34,086 bases of DNA from an uncultured Trueperaceae bacterium (GCA_937907415.1 CALCHY010000220.1:1-34086), one strand, 5' to 3'. Shown: positions 1 to 7,810, numbered from the stretch's first letter. Notes: generated by a model from the sequence alone, not told the origin. Numbers and translations are program-made.

Positions 1-193
1 CCTCGTGTCCGCTGGCGTAACGGTAGTGGTAACTCCCGAACCCGATGATGCTCGGGCCCCACATGCGCGCCTCGAAGCCCGTGATGCGCTCGAACAACTC
101 GAGCAACGTGATGGCGTCTTCTCGGCGGCCAAGGTTCTCGACACTGTTTATGAACTCGGTGACGGCGATGTCTGTCGGCGCTAGGCGTGGCAA
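1..193 (-). CDS. DUF1801-family protein, 3' end cut by window edge
   Basis: Reading leftward from a TTG at 193, the frame stays open to the window edge (64 codons) and contains the stretch MWGPSIIGFGSYHYRYASG. That is the conserved core I recognise from DUF1801 (YdhG-like) proteins, small soluble proteins of unknown biochemical role. The family is usually about 110-140 residues, so roughly half is outside the window. The TTG start is chosen because a strong SD (AGGAGGA, 205-199) sits 5 bases upstream. The only in-frame ATG (64-62) would cut off the conserved N-terminal half. Function cannot be stated beyond the family name. Confidence 0.75.
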   Translation of the reverse strand, partial: MPRLAPTDIAVTEFINSVENLGRREDAITLLELFERITGFEARMWGPSIIGFGSYHYRYASGHE

Positions 194-230
194 CTACGTC
201 CTCCTGGCGTTGAGTTGTTGCCGACGATAA

Positions 231-268
231 CCGGCCCCGCACCAGGAACGTGCCTGGTGCAGGGCCGG
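231..268 (-). terminator. Strong hairpin after the 72-residue gene
   Basis: An inverted repeat forms a 15-pair stem with one C/A mismatch (CCGGCCC-GCACCAGG against CCTGGTGC-GGGCCGG) and a 6-base loop. It starts about 10 bases past the TAA of the 279-497 gene and lies ahead of the DUF1801 gene. There is no long T-run on either side, so it may be an inefficient or U-tract-less terminator, or an mRNA-stabilising hairpin. Confidence 0.55.
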
Positions 269-278
269 GGCTTGGCGT

Positions 279-497
279 TTAGGCATCGCGCACGTGACCG
301 ATCAGGAGGTGCCAGGCGGTGGCGGCACGGGTTTCCATGTCCGCCAGGTCTGAGCGTAGTGCCAGTAGCGCTGCTTCTTTGAGGCGTTGGCGGCGTTCCG
401 TGAGGATCGCCTTGACGACCGCGTGATGTTGGGCGCGGTGGCGTAGGTCGGTTACGTGTCCCTGTGCTGCTCGGATAGTGGATTGCTGCTCGAACAT
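279..497 (-). CDS. Small hypothetical protein, 72 aa
   Basis: I do not recognise this protein. The sequence is short, charged and probably all-helical, rich in Ala, Arg, His and Gln, with no membrane segment and no Cys pair. The ATG at 497-495 has a GGAGGG SD 8 bases upstream. That SD lies in a small inverted repeat (GCCCTC-CA-GAGGGC, 505-518), which could mask the ribosome site. The stop is followed directly by the strong hairpin at 231-268. SD plus terminator argue for a real gene; lack of recognisable homology keeps confidence moderate. Confidence 0.45.
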   Translation of the reverse strand: MFEQQSTIRAAQGHVTDLRHRAQHHAVVKAILTERRQRLKEAALLALRSDLADMETRAATAWHLLIGHVRDA

Positions 498-557
498 TCT
501 GTTTGCCCTCCAGAGGGCTGTGTGCAGTGTGCTCGGGCGAACGCGTTCTCGCGTTGG

Positions 558-617
558 TCAGCTTGTTCGCCCGTGACCTAGGTTCTCGCTGTGGTTAGTG
601 CCGTGACTCATGACCAT
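558..617 (-). CDS. Possible mini-ORF, 19 aa
   Basis: ATG at 617-615 is preceded by AAGGAG (628-623) with 5-base spacing and runs 19 codons to TGA. It is upstream of, and on the same strand as, the 72-residue gene at 279-497. It could be a leader peptide. The product has no recognisable features, and a chance frame is quite possible. Confidence 0.2.
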   Translation of the reverse strand: MVMSHGTNHSENLGHGRTS

Positions 618-768
618 GTCGGCTCCTTATGCTGGCGCCAGGGCAGTGGCGGTTGCGCCAGCCACGAGCGCAGTGAGCGGAACTCACGTGCCAAGCGGGT
701 TTAGTTGCAGTTTGGTATGGGGTCGGCCGCGAGGCGGCGCTTGCCTGGCTTCAGGCGGGCACCGGTGC

Positions 769-843
769 TTAGGCGCGGTGCGCAGCGAGGTAGCAGGCGA
801 CAGGCGCCGCCCCACAGCAAGACCCTAGAAGACGGTTACTCAA
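769..843 (-). CDS. Possible mini-ORF with perfect SD, 24 aa
   Basis: TTG at 843-841 lies 6 bases after AGGAGGTGA (858-850), full nine-base complementarity to the usual 16S rRNA 3' end. The frame runs 24 codons to TAA; the product contains three Cys and no known motif. Two hairpins lie immediately upstream of the SD. Such a perfect SD in a region otherwise lacking genes is the only argument for translation. Confidence 0.25.
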   Translation of the reverse strand: MSNRLLGSCCGAAPVACYLAAHRA

Positions 844-863
844 TGTCGCTCACCTCCTCACAA

Positions 864-904
864 CCCCGAACTCAAGGACTCGGGGTAGGGAAGCCTTGGC
901 TTCC
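864..904 (-). other. Tandem hairpins upstream of a perfect SD
   Basis: Two inverted repeats: GGAAGC/GCTTCC around a four-base loop (889-904) and CCCCGA/TCGGGG around a ten-base loop (864-885). On the minus strand they lie 82-122 bases past the phosphorylase stop and just before the AGGAGGTGA at 858-850. They could be terminators of the phosphorylase transcript without U-tracts, or a structured leader. Confidence 0.35.
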
Positions 905-986
905 GCACAGGAAGTTAGCAGACCGCGGGTCGCCTGTCAATGAGCACTGCACGAACTGCTCAGTTCCTGAGTCGGCGTGGTTGCCT

Positions 987-2279
987 TCAGCCAGTCGCGC
1001 CGATCCCCCGCAAGACGATGAGGGGCTCCGGCTCGGCCGCGTTGGCAATTCCGTAAGCGCTGGTCACTTGCTCCTGCGCCGCGCCTAGACCCCGGCCGCC
1101 TCGGTGCCACAACGTGGCGAGGACCTCGCCAGCGGCGACCTCGTCGCCTACCTTGGCGTGGAGTTCGACGCCGACACCAACATCTATTGCGTCGCCTTTG
1201 CGGCTGCGGCCGCCACCGAGCAGGCCAGCGGCGCGACCAACGGCGAGGGCGTCTACAACGGCAACGGTCCCGGAGCGCGGCGCGCGCAGCAGCCACTGGT
1301 CTGGCGCCCTCTCCAGGTGGTCGAGGCTGCGCAGATCGCCGCCCTGAGCGCCGATCCAAGCCTCGAAACGCTCCATGGCGCGGCCACTGCCGATGGCGGC
1401 GAGCAGCTCCTCACGGCCGGCAGGCAAGCCGGCAGCCTCGAGCACTTCCTGGGCGAGAACGAGGCAGAGCTCGAGCAGGTCGGCTGGCCCCTCACCGCGC
1501 AGGCAGCCGATGGCCTCCGTGACCTCCATGGCGTTGCCGACCATGTGCCCTAGCGGCTGAGCCATGCTGGAGAGCACGGCGCGCACGTTGCGCCCGTTGA
1601 GGCGACCGATGCTAACCATGGCCTCCGCCAGCGCGCGCGCGTCCGCCACCGTCTTCATGAAGGCGCCACTGCCGACCTTCACGTCGAGCACGATCGACTT
1701 GGCCCCGCCAGCGAGCTTCTTGCTCATCACGCTGCTGGCGATCAGGGGGAGAGACTCGACCGTGCCCGTGGCGTCGCGCAGCGCGTAGAGAAGCCCGTCC
1801 GCTGGCGCTAGGTCCTTCGATTGACCCGTAACCACCACGCCAACGCTGTGCGCGACCGCTAGGAACTCCTCGTCGCTGAGTGAGGCGCGGAAGCCGGGAA
1901 TGCTCTCGAGCTTGTCTACCGTGCCGCCCGTGTGCCCGAGGCCGCGCCCGCTCATCTTGGCCACCGTGCCACCCATGGCGGCCAGCAGGGGCGCGAGGAC
2001 GAGCGTCGTCTTGTCGCCGACGCCGCCGGTGGAGTGCTTATCCACCGTGTTAGGCAGGTCGGCTAGGTCGAGCACGTCACCCGAGTGAGCCATGGCCTGC
2101 GTGAGGTCCGCCGTCTCCTGCTGCGTCATGCCGCGCCAGCAGACTGCCATCAACCACGCCGCCACCTGGTAATCCGGCACGGCGCCAGCCACGTAACCGT
2201 CGAGGAACTCCTTGAGCTCCGCTGCCGAATGCTCGCCGCCTGCGCGCTTGGCGAGGATCAACTGCAACGGGCTGGTCAT
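987..2279 (-). CDS. pdp: Pyrimidine-nucleoside (thymidine) phosphorylase
   Basis: Catalyses phosphorolysis of thymidine, deoxyuridine and often uridine to free base plus (deoxy)ribose 1-phosphate, a cytoplasmic salvage reaction. The N-terminus reads [15 protein letters not shown], like family N-termini. [10 protein letters not shown] (81-90) binds phosphate, and [16 protein letters not shown] (110-125) matches the thymidine/pyrimidine phosphorylase signature exactly. Length is 430 residues, normal for the family. I chose ATG 2279 over an in-frame TTG six codons upstream because the family alignment starts there and because the stop of a leaderless mini-ORF overlaps this ATG as ATGA. Whether it is DeoA (thymidine) or Pdp (broad) cannot be settled by eye. 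The two deoxynucleoside kinases upstream on the same strand give a nucleoside-salvage neighbourhood. Confidence 0.93.
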   Translation of the reverse strand: MTSPLQLILAKRAGGEHSAAELKEFLDGYVAGAVPDYQVAAWLMAVCWRGMTQQETADLTQAMAHSGDVLDLADLPNTVDKHSTGGVGDKTTLVLAPLLAAMGGTVAKMSGRGLGHTGGTVDKLESIPGFRASLSDEEFLAVAHSVGVVVTGQSKDLAPADGLLYALRDATGTVESLPLIASSVMSKKLAGGAKSIVLDVKVGSGAFMKTVADARALAEAMVSIGRLNGRNVRAVLSSMAQPLGHMVGNAMEVTEAIGCLRGEGPADLLELCLVLAQEVLEAAGLPAGREELLAAIGSGRAMERFEAWIGAQGGDLRSLDHLERAPDQWLLRAPRSGTVAVVDALAVGRAAGLLGGGRSRKGDAIDVGVGVELHAKVGDEVAAGEVLATLWHRGGRGLGAAQEQVTSAYGIANAAEPEPLIVLRGIGATG

Positions 2280-2317
2280 GTGAGGCTCGGTAGGCAAGGT
2301 GCGCGGCGAACGGTCAT
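2276..2317 (-). CDS. Leaderless 13-aa upstream ORF coupled to pdp
   Basis: ATG at 2317 begins one base after the transcription start predicted from TAGAGT (2330-2325). It encodes 13 residues and ends in TGA whose first two bases are part of the phosphorylase ATG (ATGA overlap). The phosphorylase start has no SD of its own, so termination on this mini-ORF could deliver ribosomes to it. No conserved peptide is recognised. Its existence is an inference from promoter position and overlap. Confidence 0.4.
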   Translation of the reverse strand: MTVRRAPCLPSLT

Positions 2318-2324
2318 GCGTTCA

Positions 2325-2330
2325 ACTCTA
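2325..2330 (-). promoter_or_regulatory. -10 element TAGAGT for pdp and its mini-ORF
   Basis: TAGAGT on the minus strand fits the TANNNT -10 pattern; its first base is 13 bases before the mini-ORF ATG. No recognisable -35. It lies in the 80-base gap between murE and pdp, which suggests pdp can be transcribed separately from murE. Confidence 0.5.
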
Positions 2331-2359
2331 GCGAATACCGCCGGTGTGCGCGGTGGGAA

Positions 2360-3904
2360 CTACTCGGCGAGCGCAGCGCGCGCCTCGCTGGCCTCGTCCC
2401 ACGGCAGCGTCTCGGTGGCGCGTTCGAGCGTGCGCTCATGCCCCTTGCCAGCCAGCAGTACCACGTCGCCTGGCCGCGCGTGCCGCAACGCCAACCGAAT
2501 GGCCGCCGAACGATCCGGCTCGAGCAGGTAATCGGCGCCCTCGCGGGCTCCGGCGGCGGCGGCGCCCTGCGCCATCTGCGCCAAGATCTCCTCGGTGCTC
2601 TCCGAACGCGAGTCCTCCTCGGTGAACACGGCCAGCTCGGCGCCCGTTACGGCGGCGTGGCCGAGTGGCGTGCGCTTGCCTGGGTCGCGCTCGCCAGCTG
2701 CGCCAACGACCACGATGGTGCGGGCGCCCTCACGCCGCACGGCGCTCAACGCCTTGGTGAGGGCAGGGGCGGTGTGCGCGAAGTCGACGATGACGGTCAC
2801 CGGCTCCGCCTGGATGAGCTGCATGCGGCCGGGCACGCCCGGGAAGCTGGCGAGACGCAGGGCCGCGACGCCAGCGGGCACGCCCTCCAGGCCAGCGGCG
2901 GCAACGGCGGCAGCCGCGTTCCAGGCGTTGAAGGCGCCGACCAGCGGCAGGTTCACGGTGAACGCCTCACCGAACACGCGCAGGTCGAACACCAGCCCGC
3001 CTGGCGTTTGCACGACGCTCCCTACCCGGACGTCCGCGCCGGTGGCCGCGCCGTAAGTGACTGGCTCGTGGCTGGCAGCCAGGAAGTAGCTGGCGTGCTC
3101 GTCGTCGAGGTTGACGACGCCGCGCGCCGCGCGTCGCAAGAGCGTGGCCTTCGCTTCGCGGTACTCGGCCATGCTGCCGTGGTGGTCGAGGTGCTCGGGC
3201 GTAAGGTTCGTGAACACGCCGACCGCGTACTCGACCGCGTCGAGCCGGTGCAATGAGAAGCCGTGCGAGCTAGATTCCAGCACCACGTGGCTGGCGCCAG
3301 CGCGCAGGAAGCGGCCAAGTAGCGCCTGCACCTCGCTCGCCTCCGGGGTCGTGAAGTGCCCGGCGAGCGGAGCGAGCGGAGAAGTGCCGATGGCCATGCC
3401 AGCCGTGCTGAGAAGGGCAGCTTGGTGGTTACCGAGGAGCAGCCACTGGAGGAGGTAGCTCGTCGTGGTCTTGCCGTCCGTCCCGGTAACGCCAAGCACG
3501 CGCAGCTTGGTTGACGGTTGCCGTTCGAACGCGGCGGCTAGGAACGGCAGGGCGCGCCGAGCGTCGGGCACCGTCATGTACGGGACGCCAAGGTCAGCGG
3601 TTTGGGGCGTCTCCCCGATCAGGGCTACTGCGCCGGCGGCAACCGCGGCGCCCAGGAAAGCGTGGGCGTCGAACTTGGCGCCACGGCGCGCCACGAACAG
3701 GTCGCCTGGCTTTACTCGCTGATGGTCTTGGGCAACGCCGGAAACACGCGTGGCGTATTGACTGGTCTGTCTACCACCACTTTCCGCCGTGGCCAACGGG
3801 AACAACTCAGGGGCGAGGGACCGCGCCGTGGCCAGCAACTCACCCAATGCGAGCGGCCCGGGTCCACCGTCGTCAGCGGTTAGCTCCTTGGCTTCGCGGC
3901 TCAT
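2360..3904 (-). CDS. murE: UDP-MurNAc-tripeptide synthetase MurE
   Basis: ATP-dependent ligase adding the third, diamino acid residue to UDP-MurNAc-L-Ala-D-Glu in the cytoplasm. Seen: the ATP loop GVTGTDGKTTT (138-148), TTPE (185-188), ESSSHG (210-215), FTNLTPEHLDHHG (231-243), a Lys at 252 in the position of the carbamylated lysine, and VDFAHT in the C-terminal half. Length is 514 residues, normal. Where diaminopimelate enzymes carry DNPR, this has EEDSRSES (429-436), so the substrate is probably not meso-DAP; ornithine would fit Deinococcota peptidoglycan. The gene starts 10 bases after the kinase stop with no clear SD, so it is probably coupled to the kinases. It sits away from any division-and-wall cluster. 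Confidence 0.95.
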   Translation of the reverse strand: MSREAKELTADDGGPGPLALGELLATARSLAPELFPLATAESGGRQTSQYATRVSGVAQDHQRVKPGDLFVARRGAKFDAHAFLGAAVAAGAVALIGETPQTADLGVPYMTVPDARRALPFLAAAFERQPSTKLRVLGVTGTDGKTTTSYLLQWLLLGNHQAALLSTAGMAIGTSPLAPLAGHFTTPEASEVQALLGRFLRAGASHVVLESSSHGFSLHRLDAVEYAVGVFTNLTPEHLDHHGSMAEYREAKATLLRRAARGVVNLDDEHASYFLAASHEPVTYGAATGADVRVGSVVQTPGGLVFDLRVFGEAFTVNLPLVGAFNAWNAAAAVAAAGLEGVPAGVAALRLASFPGVPGRMQLIQAEPVTVIVDFAHTAPALTKALSAVRREGARTIVVVGAAGERDPGKRTPLGHAAVTGAELAVFTEEDSRSESTEEILAQMAQGAAAAGAREGADYLLEPDRSAAIRLALRHARPGDVVLLAGKGHERTLERATETLPWDEASEARAALAE

Positions 3905-3914
3905 GAAAAGCCAA

Positions 3915-4553
3915 CTAACCGACGACGGGCGCCGTCAGTCCATGGCGCTCGAGCAAGTCGAGGACCTTGCGCAGGTCAGCTTGGTCGTTCACGAAATCGA
4001 GGTCGTCGCCAGGCACGACCACTACCGGCGAGAGCGTGTAGTCCTCGATCCAGCCCTCGTAGAGGTCGTTGAGGCGTTGCAAGTAGCCGTCGTCGATGGT
4101 CGCCTCGTAATGCCTGCCGCGTTGCGCGATGTGGCGCTTGAGGGTGCCGAGATCGGCGCGCAAGTAGATGAGCAGGTCGGGAGGCCGTAGCGCTGCCAGC
4201 ACCGCGTAGTAGAGGGTGCGGTAAGAAGTGTGGTCGCGGTCGTCCATCACGCCGTCGTCGTGGAGGAGCCGCGCGAAGATGGCGGCATCCTCGTAAACGG
4301 TGCGGTCCTGGATGACGCGCCTGCCAGGGTTGACCTCGCGCAGGTGCTGCTTGAGGCGCGCCGCCAGGAAGAAGACTTGCGAGTGAAAGGCGTAACGCGG
4401 CATGTCGGCGTAGAAGTCCTCGAGGTACGGGTTCTCGTCCACCGCCTCGTAAACGGGCGCCAAGTGGTAGCGCTGCGACAACACCCGCGTGAGGCTCGAC
4501 TTTCCGGCGCCGATGTTGCCTGCCACGGCCACGTAAACCCCACCCGCGTTCAT
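3915..4553 (-). CDS. Deoxynucleoside kinase (first of pair)
   Basis: Phosphorylates deoxynucleosides (dA, dG or dC) to monophosphates with ATP; a cytoplasmic salvage enzyme. Seen: P-loop GNIGAGKSS (12-20), DENPY (39-43) with the base-contacting/catalytic Glu, the DRT motif (83-85), and an Arg-rich lid around QRGRHYEA. About 212 residues, usual for the dCK/dGK family. The start is ATG 4553, overlapping the upstream kinase stop as ATGA. An in-frame GTG at 4568 exists but would extend into that gene. Paired non-identical kinases are known in other bacteria as dAK/dGK; which one this is I cannot tell. Confidence 0.85.
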   Translation of the reverse strand: MNAGGVYVAVAGNIGAGKSSLTRVLSQRYHLAPVYEAVDENPYLEDFYADMPRYAFHSQVFFLAARLKQHLREVNPGRRVIQDRTVYEDAAIFARLLHDDGVMDDRDHTSYRTLYYAVLAALRPPDLLIYLRADLGTLKRHIAQRGRHYEATIDDGYLQRLNDLYEGWIEDYTLSPVVVVPGDDLDFVNDQADLRKVLDLLERHGLTAPVVG

Positions 4554-5155
4554 CTCGCGCCCGCCCACGTGCGGATCTGCGTTAGCAGTTCCAGCCGCTC
4601 GTCCTCGTTGCCGACGAAATCTATCGCCCCGGCGTCGATGACCTTGACGGGAGTGTGCCAGCGGCTGAAGAACTCGTCGTACGCGGCAGTGATGCGCTCT
4701 AGGTAATCGGCGGCTATCTCCGTCTCGAACGGCCTGCCGCGCTTGGCGATGCGCTCGAGCAGCACTTCCGGCTGCGCCCGCAAGTACACCACCAGATCCG
4801 GGAGGGGGAGACGCGACCTGAGCTGCTCGAACAGCTCGCGGTACAGCTCGAACTCGTCACCGGTAAGCGTCAACGACGCGAACAGGAACGTCTTGTCGAA
4901 CACGTAATCGGCCACCGTGTGCGTCTGAAAGAGCGGCGCCTGCGCCAACTCCGAATGCTGCCTGAAGCGCGAGAGGAGGAAGAACGTCTCCGTCTGAAAC
5001 GCGTAACGCGCCGGCTCCTCGTAGAAGTGCGCGAGAAACGGGTTCTCCTCGACCACCTCGACCAGTAGCCGCGCCCCCAGATCGTCCGCTAGGTAGCGCG
5101 CTAGGCTCGTCTTGCCAACACCGATGGGACCTTCAACGACTATGGTTGCCATCAC
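4550..5155 (-). CDS. Deoxynucleoside kinase (second of pair)
   Basis: Same dNK fold and reaction as the adjacent kinase but clearly diverged. Seen: P-loop EGPIGVGKTS (8-17), EENPF with the catalytic Glu, and VADYVFDKTFLFA in place of the DRT/DRS motif, a variant I associate with the deoxyguanosine-type branch; the Arg-containing lid is KRGRPFE. Length is 201 residues. GTG 5155 lies 14 bases from the -10 TATGCT, the same distance as in recG and serA, so the mRNA may be leaderless; ATG 5152 is the alternative start. The gene is divergent from the CorC-like gene and heads a likely kinase-kinase-murE unit. Confidence 0.85.
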   Translation of the reverse strand: MMATIVVEGPIGVGKTSLARYLADDLGARLLVEVVEENPFLAHFYEEPARYAFQTETFFLLSRFRQHSELAQAPLFQTHTVADYVFDKTFLFASLTLTGDEFELYRELFEQLRSRLPLPDLVVYLRAQPEVLLERIAKRGRPFETEIAADYLERITAAYDEFFSRWHTPVKVIDAGAIDFVGNEDERLELLTQIRTWAGAR

Positions 5156-5163
5156 TCTGGCGG

Positions 5164-5169
5164 AGCATA
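5164..5169 (-). promoter_or_regulatory. -10 element TATGCT for the kinase-murE unit
   Basis: TATGCT on the minus strand, first base 14 bases before GTG 5155. No clear -35. It is back to back with the TACAAT element of the divergent gene, about 54 bases apart. Confidence 0.45.
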
Positions 5170-5222
5170 CCGCGCACTTACAACGGTCGTCCGCTGCGTT
5201 CTGCTGGGCGGCTTGGCCGTGC

Positions 5223-5228
5223 TACAAT
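5223..5228 (+). promoter_or_regulatory. Extended -10 TGCTACAAT for the CorC-like gene
   Basis: TACAAT preceded by TGC gives an extended -10. The predicted start is near 5235, only about 5 bases ahead of ATG 5240. The same TGCTACA(A/G)T string precedes serA. No clear -35. Confidence 0.5.
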
Positions 5229-5239
5229 CCCCGGAACCG

Positions 5240-6667
5240 ATGGAAGACAACCCTCCGGAACGATCATCGCGCTTACGGCGCGGCTTACCCCTCCTCTTAG
5301 TCTTAACCCTCTCTAGCGTCGTCATGGCGCAGGCCCCCGCGACTGGCGCGGCGGGCATAACCGCGCTGCAGATCGTCGGGCTCGTGCTGCTGCTCGCGGC
5401 CTCCGCTTTCCTCTCGACCGCGCACACGGCGCTCACGATGGCGGGCGACTGGAAGCTCAGGCGCTTGCGTGAGGAAGGCGACGTGCCGACCGGCGCGACG
5501 GCGCTCCTCGAGCGCAACCCCGCCCGCTTCATAACCACCCTGCTCATCGGCAACACGGCCGTCAACGCCGCCATCGCTGCCCTCGTCCTCGACTTCTTCC
5601 TGCTGAACGCCAGCGCCATGGGCATCAGCCAGGTTGGCGCCGTGGCGTTGGCCATCACCGTGGCTTCTATCGTCATCCTCTTGTTCTGCGAGTTGGCGCC
5701 GAAGTCCATCGCCGCGCACGACCCGGTGCGCGTCACGAAGTTCGTGCTGCGGCCCGTGTACGCCCTCTCGATCGTGCTCTACCCGCTCGGGTTGGCGTTC
5801 AACTGGTTGACCGGGCAGTTCCTGCGCGTCTTCCGCATCGAGCCGACGCGCGCCGCCCTCATGTCGGAAGTCGAGCTGCGGCACATGCTGCAGAGCGCGG
5901 AGGAATCCGGCGTCATCGAGGCGCAAGAGCAAGCCATGATCAAGGGCGTCATAGACCTCGAAGAGACGGTCGTCCGCGAAGTCATGACCCCGCGCGTTGA
6001 CGTGGTCGGCATCAGCGGCGACGCGGGGCTCAAGGAGCTCCAGGCCCTCGTCACCGAGCACGGCTACAGCCGCCTCCCCGTTTACGGCGAGGGCGTCGAC
6101 GACATCAAGGGCATGATCTACGCCCGCGACCTGCTCCCTTACCTCGGCCAACTGGAGGCCCTCGCCACCACCAAGGTCAGCGACCTCATGACCGCCGTCC
6201 AGTACGTGCCGGAGACGCTCTCCGTACTCAGCCTCCTGCGCGAGATGCGCCAGCGCAAGAACCACATGGCCGTCGTCGTCGACGAGTTCGGCGGCACCTC
6301 CGGCGTGGTCACCCTCGAGGACATCATCGAAGAGATCACCGGCGAGATCTACGACGAGACCGACGAGGATGAAGTAGAAGACATCGTCGACTTGGGCGAA
6401 GGCAAGTTCCAACTGCAGGGCGGAACGCACATCGAGACCATCGCCGCGAAGCTCAAGCTAGAGTTCGACCCGAACGGCGATTACGACACGCTCGCGGGTT
6501 TCCTCATCGACCAACTCGACCACATCCCGCAGGCGGGTGAGGAAGTCACCCTTCAGGGAATGCGCTTCGAGGTCGAGCAGGCCGACGAACGCCGTGTGAT
6601 CAGCGTGGTCGCCAGCCCCATCAGCGAACCTGCGCCGCCGGTGGAACCCGAGCGGGTGGAAGGCTAG
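5240..6667 (+). CDS. CNNM/CBS/CorC-HlyC membrane protein
   Basis: Inner-membrane protein of the hemolysin C/CorC/CNNM family, whose members act in Mg2+ or Co2+ homeostasis; the substrate here is not known. An N-terminal hydrophobic segment (about 14-32, possibly a cleaved signal ending near MAQA) is followed by the CNNM transmembrane domain with about four further helices to residue 180. Two CBS domains follow (about 245-375, starting at MTPRVDVVGI and DLMTAVQYVPETLS), then the CorC_HlyC domain at the C-terminus. The acidic linker DETDEDEVED precedes the last domain. I start at ATG 5240, 475 residues, because the -10 TACAAT overlaps an upstream in-frame TTG (5213) frame. Convergent with alr, only 6 bases apart. 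Confidence 0.9.
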   Translation: MEDNPPERSSRLRRGLPLLLVLTLSSVVMAQAPATGAAGITALQIVGLVLLLAASAFLSTAHTALTMAGDWKLRRLREEGDVPTGATALLERNPARFITTLLIGNTAVNAAIAALVLDFFLLNASAMGISQVGAVALAITVASIVILLFCELAPKSIAAHDPVRVTKFVLRPVYALSIVLYPLGLAFNWLTGQFLRVFRIEPTRAALMSEVELRHMLQSAEESGVIEAQEQAMIKGVIDLEETVVREVMTPRVDVVGISGDAGLKELQALVTEHGYSRLPVYGEGVDDIKGMIYARDLLPYLGQLEALATTKVSDLMTAVQYVPETLSVLSLLREMRQRKNHMAVVVDEFGGTSGVVTLEDIIEEITGEIYDETDEDEVEDIVDLGEGKFQLQGGTHIETIAAKLKLEFDPNGDYDTLAGFLIDQLDHIPQAGEEVTLQGMRFEVEQADERRVISVVASPISEPAPPVEPERVEG

Positions 6668-6673
6668 GTCGCG

Positions 6674-7780
6674 TCAGTTCGAGTAGACGCGCTCTACGCG
6701 CGGCATCAGCCGGGTCAGCAGTTCGTACGACACGGTGTTGATGCTGCGCGCCAACTCCTCGGCGTCCGGCCCGGAGCCGCCCCACATGGTGGCGCGATCG
6801 CCAGCAGCGACCGGCCCGGCAGCTCCGACGTCGAGCAGGAGCTGGTCCATGCACACGCGCCCGATCACAGGGCAGCGGACGCCGTTCACACTCGCCCAAC
6901 CCAGGCCGGTGAGGAGGCGCGGGTAACCGTCCGCGTAACCGAGCCGCACCGTGGCCACCTGCGTGGTGTGCGGCGCCTGCCATAGCGCCCCGTACGACAC
7001 CGTCGTTCCGGCAGCTACGCGCTTCACGAACGTGATGGGTGCGCTGAAGCGCATGACGGGCGTGACGCGCGGCTCCATGGCCGCGATCACGTCGCTCGAG
7101 TGGTAACCGTAAAGCACGATGCCAGGCCGCACCATGTCGTAGTGCGCTTCCGGGTAGGCGAAGATGGCCGCCGAGTTCGCCACGTGCCGCAGCGGCACCT
7201 GGATGTAGTGCCGCGCCAGCTCCCGCAGCGCCAACTCGAACGCCTCGATCTGCGCGAGGGTGGCGCTGCGCGAAGCGGCGTCGGAGTCTGAGAAGTGCGT
7301 CCACACCCCCTGCAGCTCGAGGTCGTGCCCGTCGAGGATCTTGACGGCAACTTCGGCCGTCTGGCTCCACGGCAGGCCAAGCCGGCCCATGCCAGTGTCG
7401 ACCTTGAGGTGGAGGCGCAACGTCCGCGGCAGGTCGGTGGCCAGGTAGGCGTCGACCGAGGCCTCGTCTGTCGCTACCAGCGCAACGCCGAGGTCGCAGA
7501 GTTCCGTGATCGTGGTTCTGTCTCGTATGGGGCTCAACAGCAGTATCTCGTTGCTTAGCCCGGCCGCGCGAATGGCGCGAGCCTCGCCAGGGGTAGCCAC
7601 CCCGAACCACTGCACGCCGCTGGCAGCCAGGCGCTTGGCTACTTCAGGCAGGCCGTGGCCGTAACCGTCAGCCTTGACCATGGCCATGGTCTTGACGGCC
7701 GGTGCAACGCTCTCCCTCACGAACGCGAGGTTCTGCGCCAACTTTCCGAGGTCGACGTGCGCCACGGGGTTCTCAGACAT
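6674..7780 (-). CDS. alr: Alanine racemase
   Basis: PLP enzyme interconverting L- and D-alanine for peptidoglycan. Seen: VKADGYGHG (35-43) with the PLP-binding Lys36, KVDTGMGRLG, the second catalytic Tyr in SYGALW near residue 262, and the MDQ motif in VCMDQLLLDVG. 368 residues, full length. ATG 7780 lies 11 bases after the first base of the -10 TACACT, so the transcript is probably leaderless. It follows the amino-acid permease gene by 30 bases and may also be read from that unit. A D-alanine link to the transporter is possible but unsupported otherwise. Confidence 0.95.
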   Translation of the reverse strand: MSENPVAHVDLGKLAQNLAFVRESVAPAVKTMAMVKADGYGHGLPEVAKRLAASGVQWFGVATPGEARAIRAAGLSNEILLLSPIRDRTTITELCDLGVALVATDEASVDAYLATDLPRTLRLHLKVDTGMGRLGLPWSQTAEVAVKILDGHDLELQGVWTHFSDSDAASRSATLAQIEAFELALRELARHYIQVPLRHVANSAAIFAYPEAHYDMVRPGIVLYGYHSSDVIAAMEPRVTPVMRFSAPITFVKRVAAGTTVSYGALWQAPHTTQVATVRLGYADGYPRLLTGLGWASVNGVRCPVIGRVCMDQLLLDVGAAGPVAAGDRATMWGGSGPDAEELARSINTVSYELLTRLMPRVERVYSN

Positions 7781-7785
7781 GGGTG

Positions 7786-7791
7786 AGTGTA
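7786..7791 (-). promoter_or_regulatory. Extended -10 TGTTACACT for alr
   Basis: TACACT on the minus strand with TGT just upstream; first base 11 bases before the alr ATG, so mRNA would begin at the start codon. It lies inside the 30-base gap after the permease gene. Confidence 0.5.
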
Positions 7792-7810
7792 ACAGGCGCC
7801 CGGACGGCTC

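Larger units (their letters stand above)
498..986. other. 489-base gap without a convincing gene
   Basis: No open frame here on either strand looks like a real protein; the longer plus-strand frames are Arg/Ala/Gly-rich and have no SD. On the minus strand there are two hairpins (864-904) and two very short SD-preceded frames (769-843 and 558-617), annotated separately with low confidence. A 10-base palindrome GAACGCGTTC lies at 539-548. The layout looks like an untranslated or regulatory region between the phosphorylase gene and the small gene at 279-497. Confidence 0.5.

Noticed and set aside
610..1088. Plus-strand frames in the gene-poor stretch
   Set aside because: No SD, Arg/Ala/Gly-rich, no recognisable motif, and they run into the antisense of pdp.
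2280..2297. TTG start six codons upstream for pdp
   Set aside because: Family N-termini align with ATG 2279 and the mini-ORF stop overlaps that ATG; the TTG has no SD.
5303..6430. 375-codon open frame antisense to the CorC-like gene
   Set aside because: His/Asp/Glu/Arg-rich composition typical of a high-GC antisense frame; the plus strand carries clear family motifs.
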